A stretch of DNA of 34,427 nt, taken from assembly GCA_012064415.1 (NCBI GenBank), contig SSNU01001259.1, positions 1 through 34,427 on the forward strand. Direction: 5' to 3'. The translations under genes were made by a program, and so were the position numbers. The notes under the pieces are model-generated. The model was not told where the DNA came from and searched no databases. It was given only the letters and a program-made list of their open reading frames with translations. Positions 1 through 9,605 of the stretch are shown piece by piece (position 1 is the stretch's first letter; every line of letters starts with the position of its first letter). The stretch comes from Gyrodactylus bullatarudis (lineage: Eukaryota; Platyhelminthes; Monogenea; Gyrodactylidea; Gyrodactylidae).

Positions 1-43
1 TATTACCAAGTATCAAGATCAACAAACTATATTTTATAGCTAG

Positions 44-217
44 TTAATCTTAAAACCTGGTAATAAGTTTATCAAGCTATGCCGTTAGTCTTAAGACTAT
101 CAGGTAGTCTTAAGACTATCAAAGATTCCAGTTAATCTTGTTACCGAGTAACAAGTTTAACAAACCATTCCGTTAGTCTTAAGACTATCAAGAGTAACAA
201 GATTAACGGTAACATAT
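44..217. repeat. Tandem repeat, two diverged ~88-bp units
   Basis: Two units start with GTTAATCTT (positions 44 and 132). Each contains an AAGTTTA(T/A)CAA block followed by the palindrome TAGTCTTAAGACTA, which occurs three times in all. The second unit ends in an inverted copy of its own start (GTAACAAGATTAAC). It may be the end of an array that continues left of the window, or the terminal part of a transposon. No protein is encoded. Confidence 0.6.
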
Positions 218-218
218 A

Positions 219-690
219 AAAAACATGCAAAAAATATCTACCTTTTCTCCAGAAAAAGTTGGAGTATTTTTAAATAGATTTTCAAATTTTGGATTTCGAG
301 AAATATTCGAATTTGTGTTTGACTGAATTTAAGATCTTATTTTTGCTCTAAAACGTTTATTAAAGCTCGCACTAAAATTCTTAAAGAATTGTAATAAACT
401 GCGAAAAATTCTCTACAACTCGTTGCCTCAAAATTTTCAGCTATCAGCTCTAGTTTAGAAGTAATGCTCGATGGTATCTCTCTAATTTCGGTTTTTATAG
501 CAAAATCATAAATTTTAAATATCTTTTTGAAGCTGTTAGGCATGGCGCAAGAAATTTTCCTTACACAGGCTTGTAAAAAAACGTCCTAATTTCGATTAAA
601 AACGAGGAAATACATCATTTTCTAAAAGTTTATGATATAAGATTTGAATAAACAGTTTTTTTCTGGAAGAGAAGGTATTTTGCATGTTTT
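219..690. mobile_element. Short inverted-repeat element (MITE-like), ~471 bp
   Basis: The ends are imperfect inverted repeats of about 35-40 nt: AAACATGCAAAA plus a TCTCC(A)GAAAAA block on the left, and their reverse complement at 655-690. An 8-bp direct repeat ACATATAA flanks the element (212-219 and 691-698), as expected of a target-site duplication. The minus strand holds a 68-codon ORF (543 to 337) that starts with ATG. It resembles nothing I know and is probably chance or a captured fragment. An 8-bp duplication would suit a hAT-like element, but the ends lack a clear hAT CAGNG terminus, so the superfamily is open. Confidence 0.55.
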
Positions 691-698
691 ACATATAA

Positions 699-1382
699 TA
701 AATAATTTACATTGGATAATCGGGATGGCTTAGTGGGTCAAAATTTGTAAATATTTTTTTCATTCATCTTTTGACTTTTTCCTTATCAAAGAGACACTAC
801 TGATGAATATTTGAGAAATGTGCCTTTAATGATAAAATTTCTTTCCTTTCTACTTTTTCGAATTATGATTTTATGTGGATTTTCGGACGTATTTGAAAAT
901 TTAAGTGAATATTTCCATCGTATTAGTTTTTACAGGAAAAAACCCCTCCGACCTCGCTAAGGTTGAGTTTAAAAGAACATTTTTATTCAACTTAGATTTG
1001 ATTGCATGAAATTTTTAAAACCCATTCTGATTTTTGTACGAGAAAAAATCCCAATTTGGGCAAATCAAAAAACTATTGAGATATTAACCACTGCCAAGTA
1101 AAATCAAACTTGGATTTGAATTTAAGTTGTAGATTAACCATTCAAAATCCCTTGTGAAAAAAAAACAATCATGTCTTGGAAGAAGACTTAGAGTTGTCCT
1201 AAACTTTCTTAAATGGAAATGGATCAAGAATAAATCAAAGTCAGAGAATTCATTGGGCTATATAAAAAGTGTATGGATTTTTTCTCAATATCGATGATGA
1301 AAAATATAGTAAGTAATACTTACTAAGTATGTTTGTAATTGCGAAAAGATGAATCGATTATTGGAGAATTTTATTGTCTATC
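699..1382. other. AT-rich non-coding stretch
   Basis: I see no ORF, RNA gene or clear repeat boundary here. The stretch lies between the short inverted-repeat element and a copy of the dispersed AT-rich repeat. Confidence 0.4.
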
Positions 1383-1482
1383 TAACTGTATATAAAGCTA
1401 GTTAACATGAAAATGGGAATTTATGATTTTCACAAAATTCTCAATTTTTTCATCAAGAAATTGAATTCGATCAAGATTTTTT
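1383..1482 (+). repeat. Dispersed AT-rich repeat A, copy 1
   Basis: The shared core reads roughly AAGCTA(A/G)TT then GGGAATTTATGATTTT, followed by a TTTTTTCATCA segment and an AGATTTTTTAA segment. Related copies lie at 5999-6095 (+), 8015-8070 (-) and 11801-11860 (-). Divergence between copies is high, so this is an old family. I cannot assign a class. Confidence 0.45.
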
Positions 1483-1494
1483 AAGCAAATTGAC

Positions 1495-1890
1495 CACGTC
1501 TCCTGGGTGCACAGGCTAAGTTCCTCCTTGAGAATGAAGAAGGCTCCGGCGGCTTTGAGCATGTAAAGGTTTTTCCTGGTTTGTTTGTAGATTATAATCT
1601 ACAATAATTATTGAGAATTTTTCGGGGGATACTTTCTTCTTGAAACTTTCCACATGAAGTCTGACAGCTGTACTATATTTATGTTCAACGACCCTTTCTC
1701 CCGGCGACGTATTATGTGTCCAATGTATTCACCTTTGCAAAGACATTGGAACTTGTAGACAACGTGGGACTCTCTAAGAAAACTTAGATTGTCTTTAGAA
1801 AGGTTATTAAATATTTTCTTAATTTTGAAGGCTACCTTGAGTTTTATAAGCTTCTTTAAGGACTTCAGTTGCCTTTTTCTGTATGTTGCT
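1495..1890 (-). pseudogene. Decayed GIY-YIG endonuclease domain of a Penelope-like element
   Basis: Reading the minus strand from about 1890 gives a basic linker and then ESHVVYKFQCLCKGEYIGH. This carries the VY and YIG hallmarks and the C-x-C spacing of the GIY-YIG nuclease at the C-terminus of endonuclease-bearing Penelope-like elements. After a frameshift near 1690 the next conserved block appears (VEHKYSTAVRLH, matching the family's EH...SAV..H region). After another shift comes a C-terminal block ending KEELSLCTQE. No reverse transcriptase lies upstream (1890-2000), so this is a 5'-truncated remnant. Family features come from knowledge; the frameshifts are read from the sequence. An ORF on the opposite strand (1789-1980) is a shadow. 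Confidence 0.72.
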
Positions 1891-1990
1891 GCTCACATAT
1901 CACCTTTGAATGTAATGGACAGTGTGACTTCTGATACAGCTTCTACGGGTTGCCTCTTCGGTTTGGTTTTCAGGTTTTAGGAGCAGGAAA

Positions 1991-2425
1991 TTTGGAGCCC
2001 TACTATTTACTAATGGCAAAGTTCCTCCATATTATATCCCTACCCTTACGATAAAATGATGGTCTGTTGTGATCTATTTTGACTCTATTAACCCTTGCAA
2101 ACACTTCTTAATAAAAAACTTTATCGTCACAGAATAATCTGCATTATGAAATAAGTTATTCTTGTGCCAACTTCAATTGACATTTATATCTTTTAATATA
2201 AACAGACTATAGTTTTCTTTTGATAAAAATTAAAGAATTTAAGAATATTCAAGTCCTCTTTTAATAACATGAATTGAAAAAAGTTAATTAACAAATAACT
2301 AAAACTTTATAGAACAAGATTTAAATCTTATTGTTGGAGAAAATTCTACCAATCAAATAAGCCTTTTATCAAACGATCCGATTCTCCCCAAAAGAATGAA
2401 CTTATTTTTTCTTTTCTAAAAAGTG
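1991..2425. promoter_or_regulatory. Region upstream of the GPCR gene
   Basis: This AT-rich sequence of about 430 nt lies between the PLE relic and the GPCR start codon. Any promoter and 5' UTR should lie here, but I see no convincing TATA box or acceptor site that would settle the transcript start. Confidence 0.3.
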
Positions 2426-3592
2426 ATGAATAGCAGTCGTATTATCAAGTTATATCTTGAACAATACTTTTATGTTCATCAGATCAACTGGTCGTGTCCA
2501 ATTGATTTCAATCGAACATTGGCTGAGAATGATGTGAGCCAGATAAAATACATCCAAATATCCCTTTCAATAATTGCATTCTTTCTCAATCTCGTTTGCA
2601 TGATAACATTTCTAAAGATTGAGCTTCATTTGAGTAATGGACGAAAGAACTCTGTGAATGTCTCCTTATTATTTCTCAGCTTAATGGAAATGCTCTTTGG
2701 ATTATCTGGGAGTCTTTTGGTCATCTTCGAGTTATATGCATCCAACCTTCTTCAGTATAAGGACGTGAGACAAGATTTTATACCCATGATGGTTAAGTTG
2801 GTACCACCACTGATGAATGTACTTTCATGGCTGTTGGATTTTTCAGTTTGGTTGAGAAACTGGATCACTTGTTTTATAACAATAGCGAGGGCTGAGGTGA
2901 TACTTTATCCCCTGTCAAAGCATACATTTCTTAGAGACTATTTCAAGTTTAAAATAGCCGTTCTATTAACTTCTATTATATTTGGTGTTTCATGTACTGT
3001 AAGGAAACTGGATTATTCAGCAATTGTCTGCTATGATCAGAAAAATGGACAATTTGGATACATTCCAGTGCCACTGGTCAATTTTGAGCAAGGTTTCATC
3101 GTTTTCTTCATCCTAGGGACTGCTCTGCCATGGTTATTAATATTATTCCATAGCTCCATCATACTGCATCAATTTCGTAAAATAAAAACAGACTTTCTAA
3201 CTGAAATGAAAGAAAGCAACCAGAGATCAATTTACGCAGGAAAATTTGAGAATAAGCGAATATCAAACAAGCAAAAAGCTACAAAAATGGTCATCTTGGT
3301 TGCTACCATATTTACAATAACTCAATCACCGTCATTATTCATATCAATATGCTACGGTTTCAACCTGCTAAATATTCACGAAGTCTTGAATGATTTTGCA
3401 AATTTCCTGTTGCAGACCAATTCAATTTTCAATATTGTTATATTCCTGACAACCTTGCCAAGATTCAGGAATAGTTTCAGATTGGCTAGAAGGAAGAGTC
3501 AACAATGGCTTGACCATGACTACGATGGAAGATCTCAATCAGTTGTAAGACATAGCCTAGCAACAATCCAGAATGTCCATAGAAAAATGTAA
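2426..3592 (+). CDS. Class A (rhodopsin-like) GPCR, probable neuropeptide-type orphan receptor
   Basis: The first in-frame ATG is at 2426; the GTG at 2423 is not a credible start. The single large exon encodes 388 residues with seven hydrophobic spans: TM1 about 43-65, TM2 about 77-105, TM3 about 128-155, TM4 about 172-190, TM5 about 224-250, TM6 about 286-312 and TM7 about 322-350. The N-terminus is extracellular-like with N-glycosylation sites (NSS, NRT). A cysteine in the second extracellular loop (IVCYDQ) is present. The class A signatures are degenerate. The TM3 DRY position reads ARA (TIARAEVILYPL), TM6 has QSPS instead of CWxP, and TM7 has NSIFNIVIF instead of NPxxY. The general shape resembles invertebrate FMRFamide-type peptide receptors; no ligand can be assigned. 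The stop codon overlaps a strong splice donor (AT|GTAAGT), so the reading frame may continue after a 34-nt intron. Confidence 0.8.
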   Translation: MNSSRIIKLYLEQYFYVHQINWSCPIDFNRTLAENDVSQIKYIQISLSIIAFFLNLVCMITFLKIELHLSNGRKNSVNVSLLFLSLMEMLFGLSGSLLVIFELYASNLLQYKDVRQDFIPMMVKLVPPLMNVLSWLLDFSVWLRNWITCFITIARAEVILYPLSKHTFLRDYFKFKIAVLLTSIIFGVSCTVRKLDYSAIVCYDQKNGQFGYIPVPLVNFEQGFIVFFILGTALPWLLILFHSSIILHQFRKIKTDFLTEMKESNQRSIYAGKFENKRISNKQKATKMVILVATIFTITQSPSLFISICYGFNLLNIHEVLNDFANFLLQTNSIFNIVIFLTTLPRFRNSFRLARRKSQQWLDHDYDGRSQSVVRHSLATIQNVHRKM

Positions 3593-3700
3593 GTACATGA
3601 CAGTTTTTTTCTTTATTCTGAGAGAAATCAATATCTTTTCATTACATAAAAAGTTGCATTCTAAAATAGTTTTCCTTTCTTCTTTTTACACGCTATAAAA
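3591..3700 (+). other. Possible tiny intron and last exon of the GPCR gene
   Basis: The GPCR ORF ends in AAAATGTAAGTAC, where GTAAGT is a consensus donor. After a T-rich tract, an AG at 3625-3626 (or 3627-3628) is a usable acceptor, which would give a 34-36 nt intron like the others in this window. Splicing would replace the terminal Met and stop with a short tail of about 10-25 residues, depending on the acceptor. This is inference from sequence only; transcript reads would decide. Confidence 0.35.
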
Positions 3701-4279
3701 AAGGATTCGCATTGTCTTCAAAATCCTTTTTTACTGCCATTCGAGAGGTTTAAATAATAATTTTTAGAATATTTTTTTCTTTTTCAAATGTCATATTCTA
3801 TTGTAGACAAACTGCTCATCATTTAAGATAAAACCGGAATTGGGCATTTTTTCACAAATTCTAGAATAAAAACAGAATATTTTTTGCGTGACATTTTGAA
3901 AAATAAACGATTCTTAAAAATTCACATCATTTTTTTGATAGAAAATTTTTCTCATCAGTCAAGATTTCGTTTAAAAATGAATTAATGCGAATCAATGCTG
4001 GAACTTTTATGAGTATTCTTTAACCCCTTAGAATTCAGTGAATAGAACTACACTTGATGATACTAAAATGTTTCAAGTGATAATGGTCTTTTTGGTTGGA
4101 AAGTTTTACTTCAGAAAGTAGTTAAAATTGTTTTTTCTCAATACAAATGGAATTTCTTTTGTTATTCATGAATATTACAATTTTTGATCAGTCAAAAAAC
4201 GTTTTAAATTTGAAAATCTTCACAATTTTGTTTATCTTATTCCAGAAGCATGGAAAGGTATTTTGAAGCGAAATTTGGT
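3701..4279. other. AT-rich non-coding stretch
   Basis: This is the 3' flank of the GPCR gene. I see no gene. From about 4085 there is weak similarity, in inverse orientation, to sequence around 6930-7000, so the inverted repeat listed next may extend into this stretch. Confidence 0.35.
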
Positions 4280-4356
4280 GGGATAATATTAAAACACTTG
4301 AAGATTAGATTCATCCTATCGATGGGCAATTTTAGTAATTTTGCAAAATTTCATCC
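4280..4356 (+). repeat. Left member of a distant inverted repeat pair
   Basis: A block with the core GAAGATTAGATTCATCCTAT and then a TTTTGCAAAATTTC motif recurs in reverse complement at 6846-6925 with few mismatches. The pair lies 2.5 kb apart. It may be two copies of one interspersed repeat or the ends of one large decayed element. Confidence 0.6.
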
Positions 4357-5368
4357 AAAATATTAAACATTTCGAGGCAAGAATTTATTTTTGAAGATTA
4401 TCTAAAGAATAAGATTTAAATCATGATCAGATTTAATTTTTTTCAGATTTTTGAAATGATGTATTCCACGCTATTTCCAATTATAATTATAATTAATTTT
4501 TATTAAGCACAAAATGGAAAGTGTAGATTAAGAATTTATAGGCCTTGTGAGTTCATTGTAGCTTTTAGCACTTTTGACTGATCCTTGATAAAATTGAATC
4601 CAGTCTTACTGCTTTATATGAAACTAATTTCATTAGTAAACAGCTGTTTATGTTTAGTTTCGAGGAGAAGCTTGACTGATATTTTAAATTTTAAGCTGAA
4701 ATAATATTATTATTCATGATCGTAAGTTGATTTCAGTATCATGACATTCATTCTGTACTGAATGTCTGATAAAATCGATATTCTATCCTTTTTTACATTT
4801 TCTGTCTATGGTGAAAGTGATATAACTCTCGATAAGAAGAGAACTGAATATCATTTTCCTTAATGAAATAAATTTATTTATGATTTAGAAATAGTTACAA
4901 ATTCCGTAGAAAAACTATAATGCAAATTTTTGGAAAATTCATTGATTTTGGAATCTTTGTCAGATGAAATTGGAAAACTAACTTGTAGTTCATCGGCAAA
5001 ATCCGGACTACAGATCGAATTTCAGGTCAATTTAAGATCTTACAAGGAAAAAAATTTTAATTTTATCGAACAGACAGTTTATTAAGTCAAATGAAAGGCT
5101 ATCTAAGCATCGAATGATTATTAAAATACAAATTGAAATTTCTTTTGATCCAGTTTTGGAACTGATTTGTGTGGTATGACCAGTTCAACAATTCAATTAC
5201 TTTCTAAAACGATCTATTGTTGAAAAATCCTTATTTCAGGTCAATTGACTTATAACTGGATTCGAAGTTGTCTCGTTAGAAATTAGACCAGAAAGTATCG
5301 ACTGACTGATGTAGGTTTTTTGTAATTTCTAAATGATAATTAAAAATTTCAACAGTATCGGTAATATA
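4357..5368. other. AT-rich non-coding stretch with a small hairpin
   Basis: No gene is visible. At about 4743-4766 an 8-bp perfect stem (GACATTCA / TGAATGTC) surrounds a short loop. This is not enough to call a functional RNA or terminator. Confidence 0.3.
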
Positions 5369-5389
5369 AATATATATATATATATATAA
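5369..5389. repeat. (TA)n microsatellite
   Basis: About ten TA units lie directly upstream of a GC-richer block (GGTGCGGAGGTGCGGTCAGG). That block is shared with the repeat copy at 11860-11915 on the other strand. Confidence 0.85.
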
Positions 5390-5456
5390 TAAAGGTGCGG
5401 AGGTGCGGTCAGGCTGTATTTTTCTAGTTATTAAATTCTGATGTAAAATTTAACGC
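5390..5456 (+). repeat. Repeat block with GAGGTGCGGTCAG core
   Basis: GGAGGTGCGGTCAGGCTGT followed by TTAAATTCTGATGTAAAATT matches the reverse complement of 11860-11915 (GGAGGTGTGGTCAGAATGT and ATAAAATTCTGATGTAAAATT). On the 11.9-kb copy it adjoins repeat A, so the two blocks probably belong to one longer repeat unit. Confidence 0.55.
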
Positions 5457-5899
5457 TGATCATGAATCTATTGTTTAAAAATAATTGGCTGTTTGTGATA
5501 ATGAGCAAAAACTAAAAAATTTAAGCACAAAAATTCAGTTTCCTTTATAATGAAAATAAAAATATTTTTTTTGTTAATTTATAGCATCAGGTTTTCTAAA
5601 ATTTTAGAAATTCTTTCTCCTGATTGAATTATTTAGTGAATCTTGTTTCAACCAATGAGAAGCCAGAACTTTTTTTCATTAAAGTTTATTAATCTATTAA
5701 CCGTTTTTATAGTAAATTTTAATGAAAAATTCATTAAATCAAATAATCCAATCAAGAAACTATAGATAAACGTTAGATAATTTTAATCTAATAATAATCC
5801 TTAATTAAATTCTGATTTTATTCCAAGCTTGAAACGACACAAATCCAATTCGAACTTTCTTAATACAAAAATTCCCAAATAATTTTTGATGATTGATAT
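5457..5899. other. AT-rich non-coding stretch
   Basis: I find no ORF, RNA gene or repeat boundary here. Confidence 0.35.
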
Positions 5900-6180
5900 A
5901 AATACAAAGAGTTATTTGCAAAATTAGTCCATAGTACAGGCGTTTAATCAGATTTTGTCTATACTTTTCCATACCTGCGTCTATTTAATTTACACATTTA
6001 GTCTGAAACTAATTGATATGAAGTGGGGAATTTATGATTTTTACGAAAAACTCGATTTTTTCATCAGATTCGAATTTTTTAAAGATTTTTACGATTTGAA
6101 GATTACTTATTAAATCTGATTGAATGACTATTGATAGTTCTATAGACTATGGACTAATTTTGCAAATACCTCAAATACAA
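5900..6180. repeat. Imperfect hairpin repeat, ~280 bp, enclosing repeat A copy 2
   Basis: TTTGCAAAATTAGTCCATAG at about 5914-5933 is exactly inverted at about 6148-6167, and the pairing continues outward (ATACAAAG / CAAATACA) and inward (AATCAGATTT). The loop contains a second copy of repeat A (5999-6095). This looks like a foldback MITE or a hairpin made from two facing repeat copies. No target duplication is clear. Confidence 0.55.
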
Positions 6181-6845
6181 AAATTGGTTTACATCTAGTA
6201 AAATTGTGATTGCTTTTTTAATCTTTGATATCAGTGATAAATCTTGTTGAGTTTATCTTCTAAATGTACTTTTAATTCCTTCTGGGATGGACTTAATAAA
6301 ATTTTTCACACATTCTCATCATATTTATCTCAGATTCTAAAATTTAGTACGTTTGACTAGTGATTTGATCAGAAATATCGATAGAATCAATTCTCAAAAA
6401 TCTATACCTAATCTTCAAAAATGAAAAATTTTTAAGTTGTTTAGATAATTTATTCTCCCAAACACTTCAAAGAATCTGTCCAAGTACATACTTTCTTCAA
6501 GAATGAACATTAATTTTATGTCTAGAATAAAAATGGGCAATAAAATGAAAAAAATAATGTTGGTGTTAAACTGAAATTTAGAAAATTAATTAATCTTCTT
6601 GTTCCGAATTGAGATTCAGTCTGCAAAAGGAAATCGTTCTATTTGATTAAACAAATTATCGAATCAAAAAGATTTTATCCATATATACAAGAGAAAATCA
6701 ACTTTCAATGTCATTATTGTAACGAGATTCAAATTCATGACAACAAAACTTGAGCTCAGCAAAGGCAATATTTTATTATTAAAAATAGCAATCAAGAGCT
6801 ACAGGTTGATATCTATAGATGTGAATTCATTTATATAATAGACTA
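6181..6845. other. AT-rich non-coding stretch
   Basis: I find no gene or clear repeat here. Confidence 0.35.
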
Positions 6846-6925
6846 GGACGAAATTTTGCAAAATTACTTAAATCACCCGTCGATAGGATGAATCTAATCT
6901 TCAAGTATTTTAATATTAAAATATT
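6846..6925 (-). repeat. Right member of the distant inverted repeat pair
   Basis: This is the reverse complement of 4280-4356. The similarity continues weakly to about 7000 (a GACCGATCAAAATTGTATTC segment matches around 4178-4198 in inverse orientation). Confidence 0.6.
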
Positions 6926-8014
6926 TTTGACCGATCAAAATTGTATTCATAGAAAATTCATTTTTAACTATTGAAAGACCAATTTTAATAGGACTTAAGT
7001 CTTTTTTTGCAAAATTTCCCTTTTTTCAACTTTCAAAATTAATTTCTTATACAAGAAAAAAATGTATCTGAAAGAGACCAGTCTCACACATTTCAGCACA
7101 ACTCTTGTCCATGTTGCTATCATTTTACTGAATCAAAGCCTATAATAATTTCGTCTCGTTGTCCTTTAGATTCGTGTTTATTTTTAGAACTAGAATATTT
7201 GAAGCAATCCCACAGAGCTATTGAATAGAATAATTTTTTATTGCATAAACATTCAACTTGAGAATTTCAAAACGATGAAAATATGTCATTTTAAAAAATG
7301 TTTGTGTACACAAAGATTTCTACAATCCAGAAGAATTTTTTTCAATTTTTGTAAATCTTTATAGAAAAAAATATTACTTTTTCCTATTCTTTTCTGTTTT
7401 AAAAGACTTTTTCATCGTCAGAGGTATTCTTAAAGGATCATAACCACATTAAGGTTGAGAAGTGCACTCAACAAAACCCAAATCGGTTGGCAAAGAAGGT
7501 CATTTTCTGGTTTCGAGCTATTGGATCCTAATTTTAAAAAATCTTTGGATTGAAGCCTGTGCATTTGGTCATTTTTAATGAGAACATTGAGAAAGTCGTC
7601 CGTTGATCAAATAGTAATATACAAGATAACTGGACCAACAAAAATTACATCAAAATCATCTCCGAACTTTTGAAAGATAAAAATCTCAATTCCTACTCCG
7701 CAGTTTATTCAGTTTGAATACAGTGTATATGCGATTATTATTATCTTATCAAATCAAAACTATCCTCAAAGAAATAATTTCTTAGGAATTATAATCTCAA
7801 TTTACTTTTTTTATTTTCAGTTGTTTACTCAAGCCTTACTTTCAAAATATTTTTAAATCCCCCTAAAGTAAATACAGAAAAAGATTAGTTTGAAAATCAA
7901 AAAGGCTTCTCGAACAACCAAATATCGTTCTGGGGTTAAGATGATCCGAGATCAGTTCAAATTGACAATTCTTTCAAAAATTTTCCTTAAATCGGTGAAA
8001 GTGCTTCCAATCTT
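6926..8014. other. Non-coding stretch with one coding-like but broken block
   Basis: Between about 7430 and 7700 the plus strand is less AT-rich and can be read for some tens of codons between stops (for example HNHIKVEKCTQQNPNRLAKK at about 7440). This suggests a dead exon or an old transposon. I cannot identify it. The ATG-less ORF at 7890-8120 has no recognisable content and overlaps a repeat. Confidence 0.25.
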
Positions 8015-8070
8015 CAGAATATTTGAGAGATCTTGTAAAAATCATAAATTCCCATCTAGAATTGCTTTAT
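8015..8070 (-). repeat. Dispersed AT-rich repeat A, partial copy
   Basis: Read on the minus strand, AGATGGGAATTTATGATTTT matches the core of repeat A (1383-1482 and 5999-6095). Confidence 0.4.
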
Positions 8071-8933
8071 TTATTTATAATTATCATTTAAATTCAGGAA
8101 TGTCGATTTTTAATGATTAATAACAGCATATGATGAAAATCGCGTTCATTTCTATCAAATAGCCAATGAATATCACAAGATAGTAAATCAAAAATTTTAG
8201 TCTTTATTCGATAAAAAGTGTACTCTTCTTGTGTTGCGAGAGATGTTAACAACGTGATGAATTTGTATTAGAGGGAAACATAAATTTTAACTGAATTATC
8301 TCTTTTAATGATCTATCTCTTCCTTTGATCATCAATTCAAATTAGTTGTGTAGAATTATAATGAATTTTGTCTCAACAACCGATTCAAAATTAATAAAAG
8401 ATTTCAGAAGGGATAATATGTTTACAGGTATGAATTTAAATTTTATAAAGAAAGAGCATCCTTTATTGTTGATTTCCACAATTTCACATTCATCGTAATC
8501 AACTTGGACGTGAACAAAATTATTTGTACAAAATTTATCTGTTTGTCACCGATCGTTGACAAGATGAAGAGCTGAGAAGATTTATCATGAATAATTCGAA
8601 TCAAAGTTTTCTTTAAAGGATTGTGATAAGCTATCACTGATAACTTATTTTAATTGAGATTTATTATGTGTGACTGAAGGTCTAAGCTTGACTACACAAG
8701 ATTTCTTCATTTGACTGAATAAGTCTTGTAATAAAGAGACCTTTTATGTTCAATAAAATTTTACCTTATATCTGTGAAAACGTTTGAACTGAAGAATCAA
8801 CTGATTTCTGCTCATAGTTCCCTTTTTAATATTGAAAGTGGTCGTCCAACAGGATTCTGTTGAAGCGCATAGAGTTGGTGGTCTGTCTTCACTTGCTTGG
8901 GGATTAAGACATTATAAACCTTAAGGGTTAATT
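8071..8933. other. Non-coding stretch
   Basis: No gene is supported. A less AT-rich block at about 8840-8920 can be read for about 28-33 codons on either strand without a match I recognise. Confidence 0.3.
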
Positions 8934-9605
8934 CCAAAAAACACCCCAAGAAAATTCTTTTTTCCGAAAAATAACCCGAAAATTTTTCAAAAGAAACTTT
9001 TTAAAAAACTTTTATTTAACACTGAATTTCATTAAACTTTAATTCAGCTCTTGATTTTTTACGGCTTTTGCATGGTCATCCACGTTTTTATTTATTCTGT
9101 AACCTTCAGATTTTAGACGTCACGGAGCATGATAATCTCCGAGTAAGCTGGTTTCAAGGAAATTACTTTGTATTCATTTGGGACATAATTTTCAAGGGAA
9201 ACTTCTTACTTATTAGCCACGGCTCTGATGTTTACAGGAATATCCATTTTTTTCAAAACTTCAAGAACATTGGACCTCATTGAAATTTATAACTTTTCTC
9301 ATTTCACTATTTTGAGAAACATAAAATTGATACTCTTCAGAGGTAGCGAAAATGTTTAAGTTTTTTTCCATCTAAGGAGAAAGTTCACTTTCAAATTTCG
9401 ACTAGAAGTTTAACCGTTAAAAAAATTTATCTGACAATAAATTTGGTAGAGAGGGGTATTTTTAAATAAGAATACTGTAATAATAAATAAGAAGCTTTCA
9501 AATTTTCATTGGGATGATTTTTAGGGTTATTTTTGAAAAAATATTTTCTTTGGGGCGATTTTTGAAAATTTTTGGGGTGATTTTTGGAAATTTTTTTTCA
9601 CGTCT
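8934..9605. mobile_element. Candidate inverted-repeat element, ~670 bp, with decayed coding sequence
   Basis: The left end (8934-8998) has TTCCAAAAAACACCCCAAG and a GAAAAATAACCC motif. The right end (9515-9605) carries the same motifs in reverse complement (GGGGTGATTTTTGGAAA, AGGGTTATTTTTGAAAA), partly duplicated. Between them, on the minus strand from about 9275 to 9060, codons run in one frame through three stops, including the block VPNEYKVISLKPAYSEIIML. This looks like a dead ORF of the element. I do not recognise the protein. The opposite-strand ORF at 9068-9283 is its shadow. No target duplication was found. Confidence 0.4.

Noticed and set aside
1..217. Telomeric or satellite repeat at the window start
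   Set aside because: The units are about 88 bp with inner palindromes, only two are visible, and no short telomere-type motif is present.
7440..7700. Tc1/mariner transposase remnant
   Set aside because: The broken frame does not show the DD(E/D) spacing or the typical WSD or NLNPIE-type blocks. Left unidentified.
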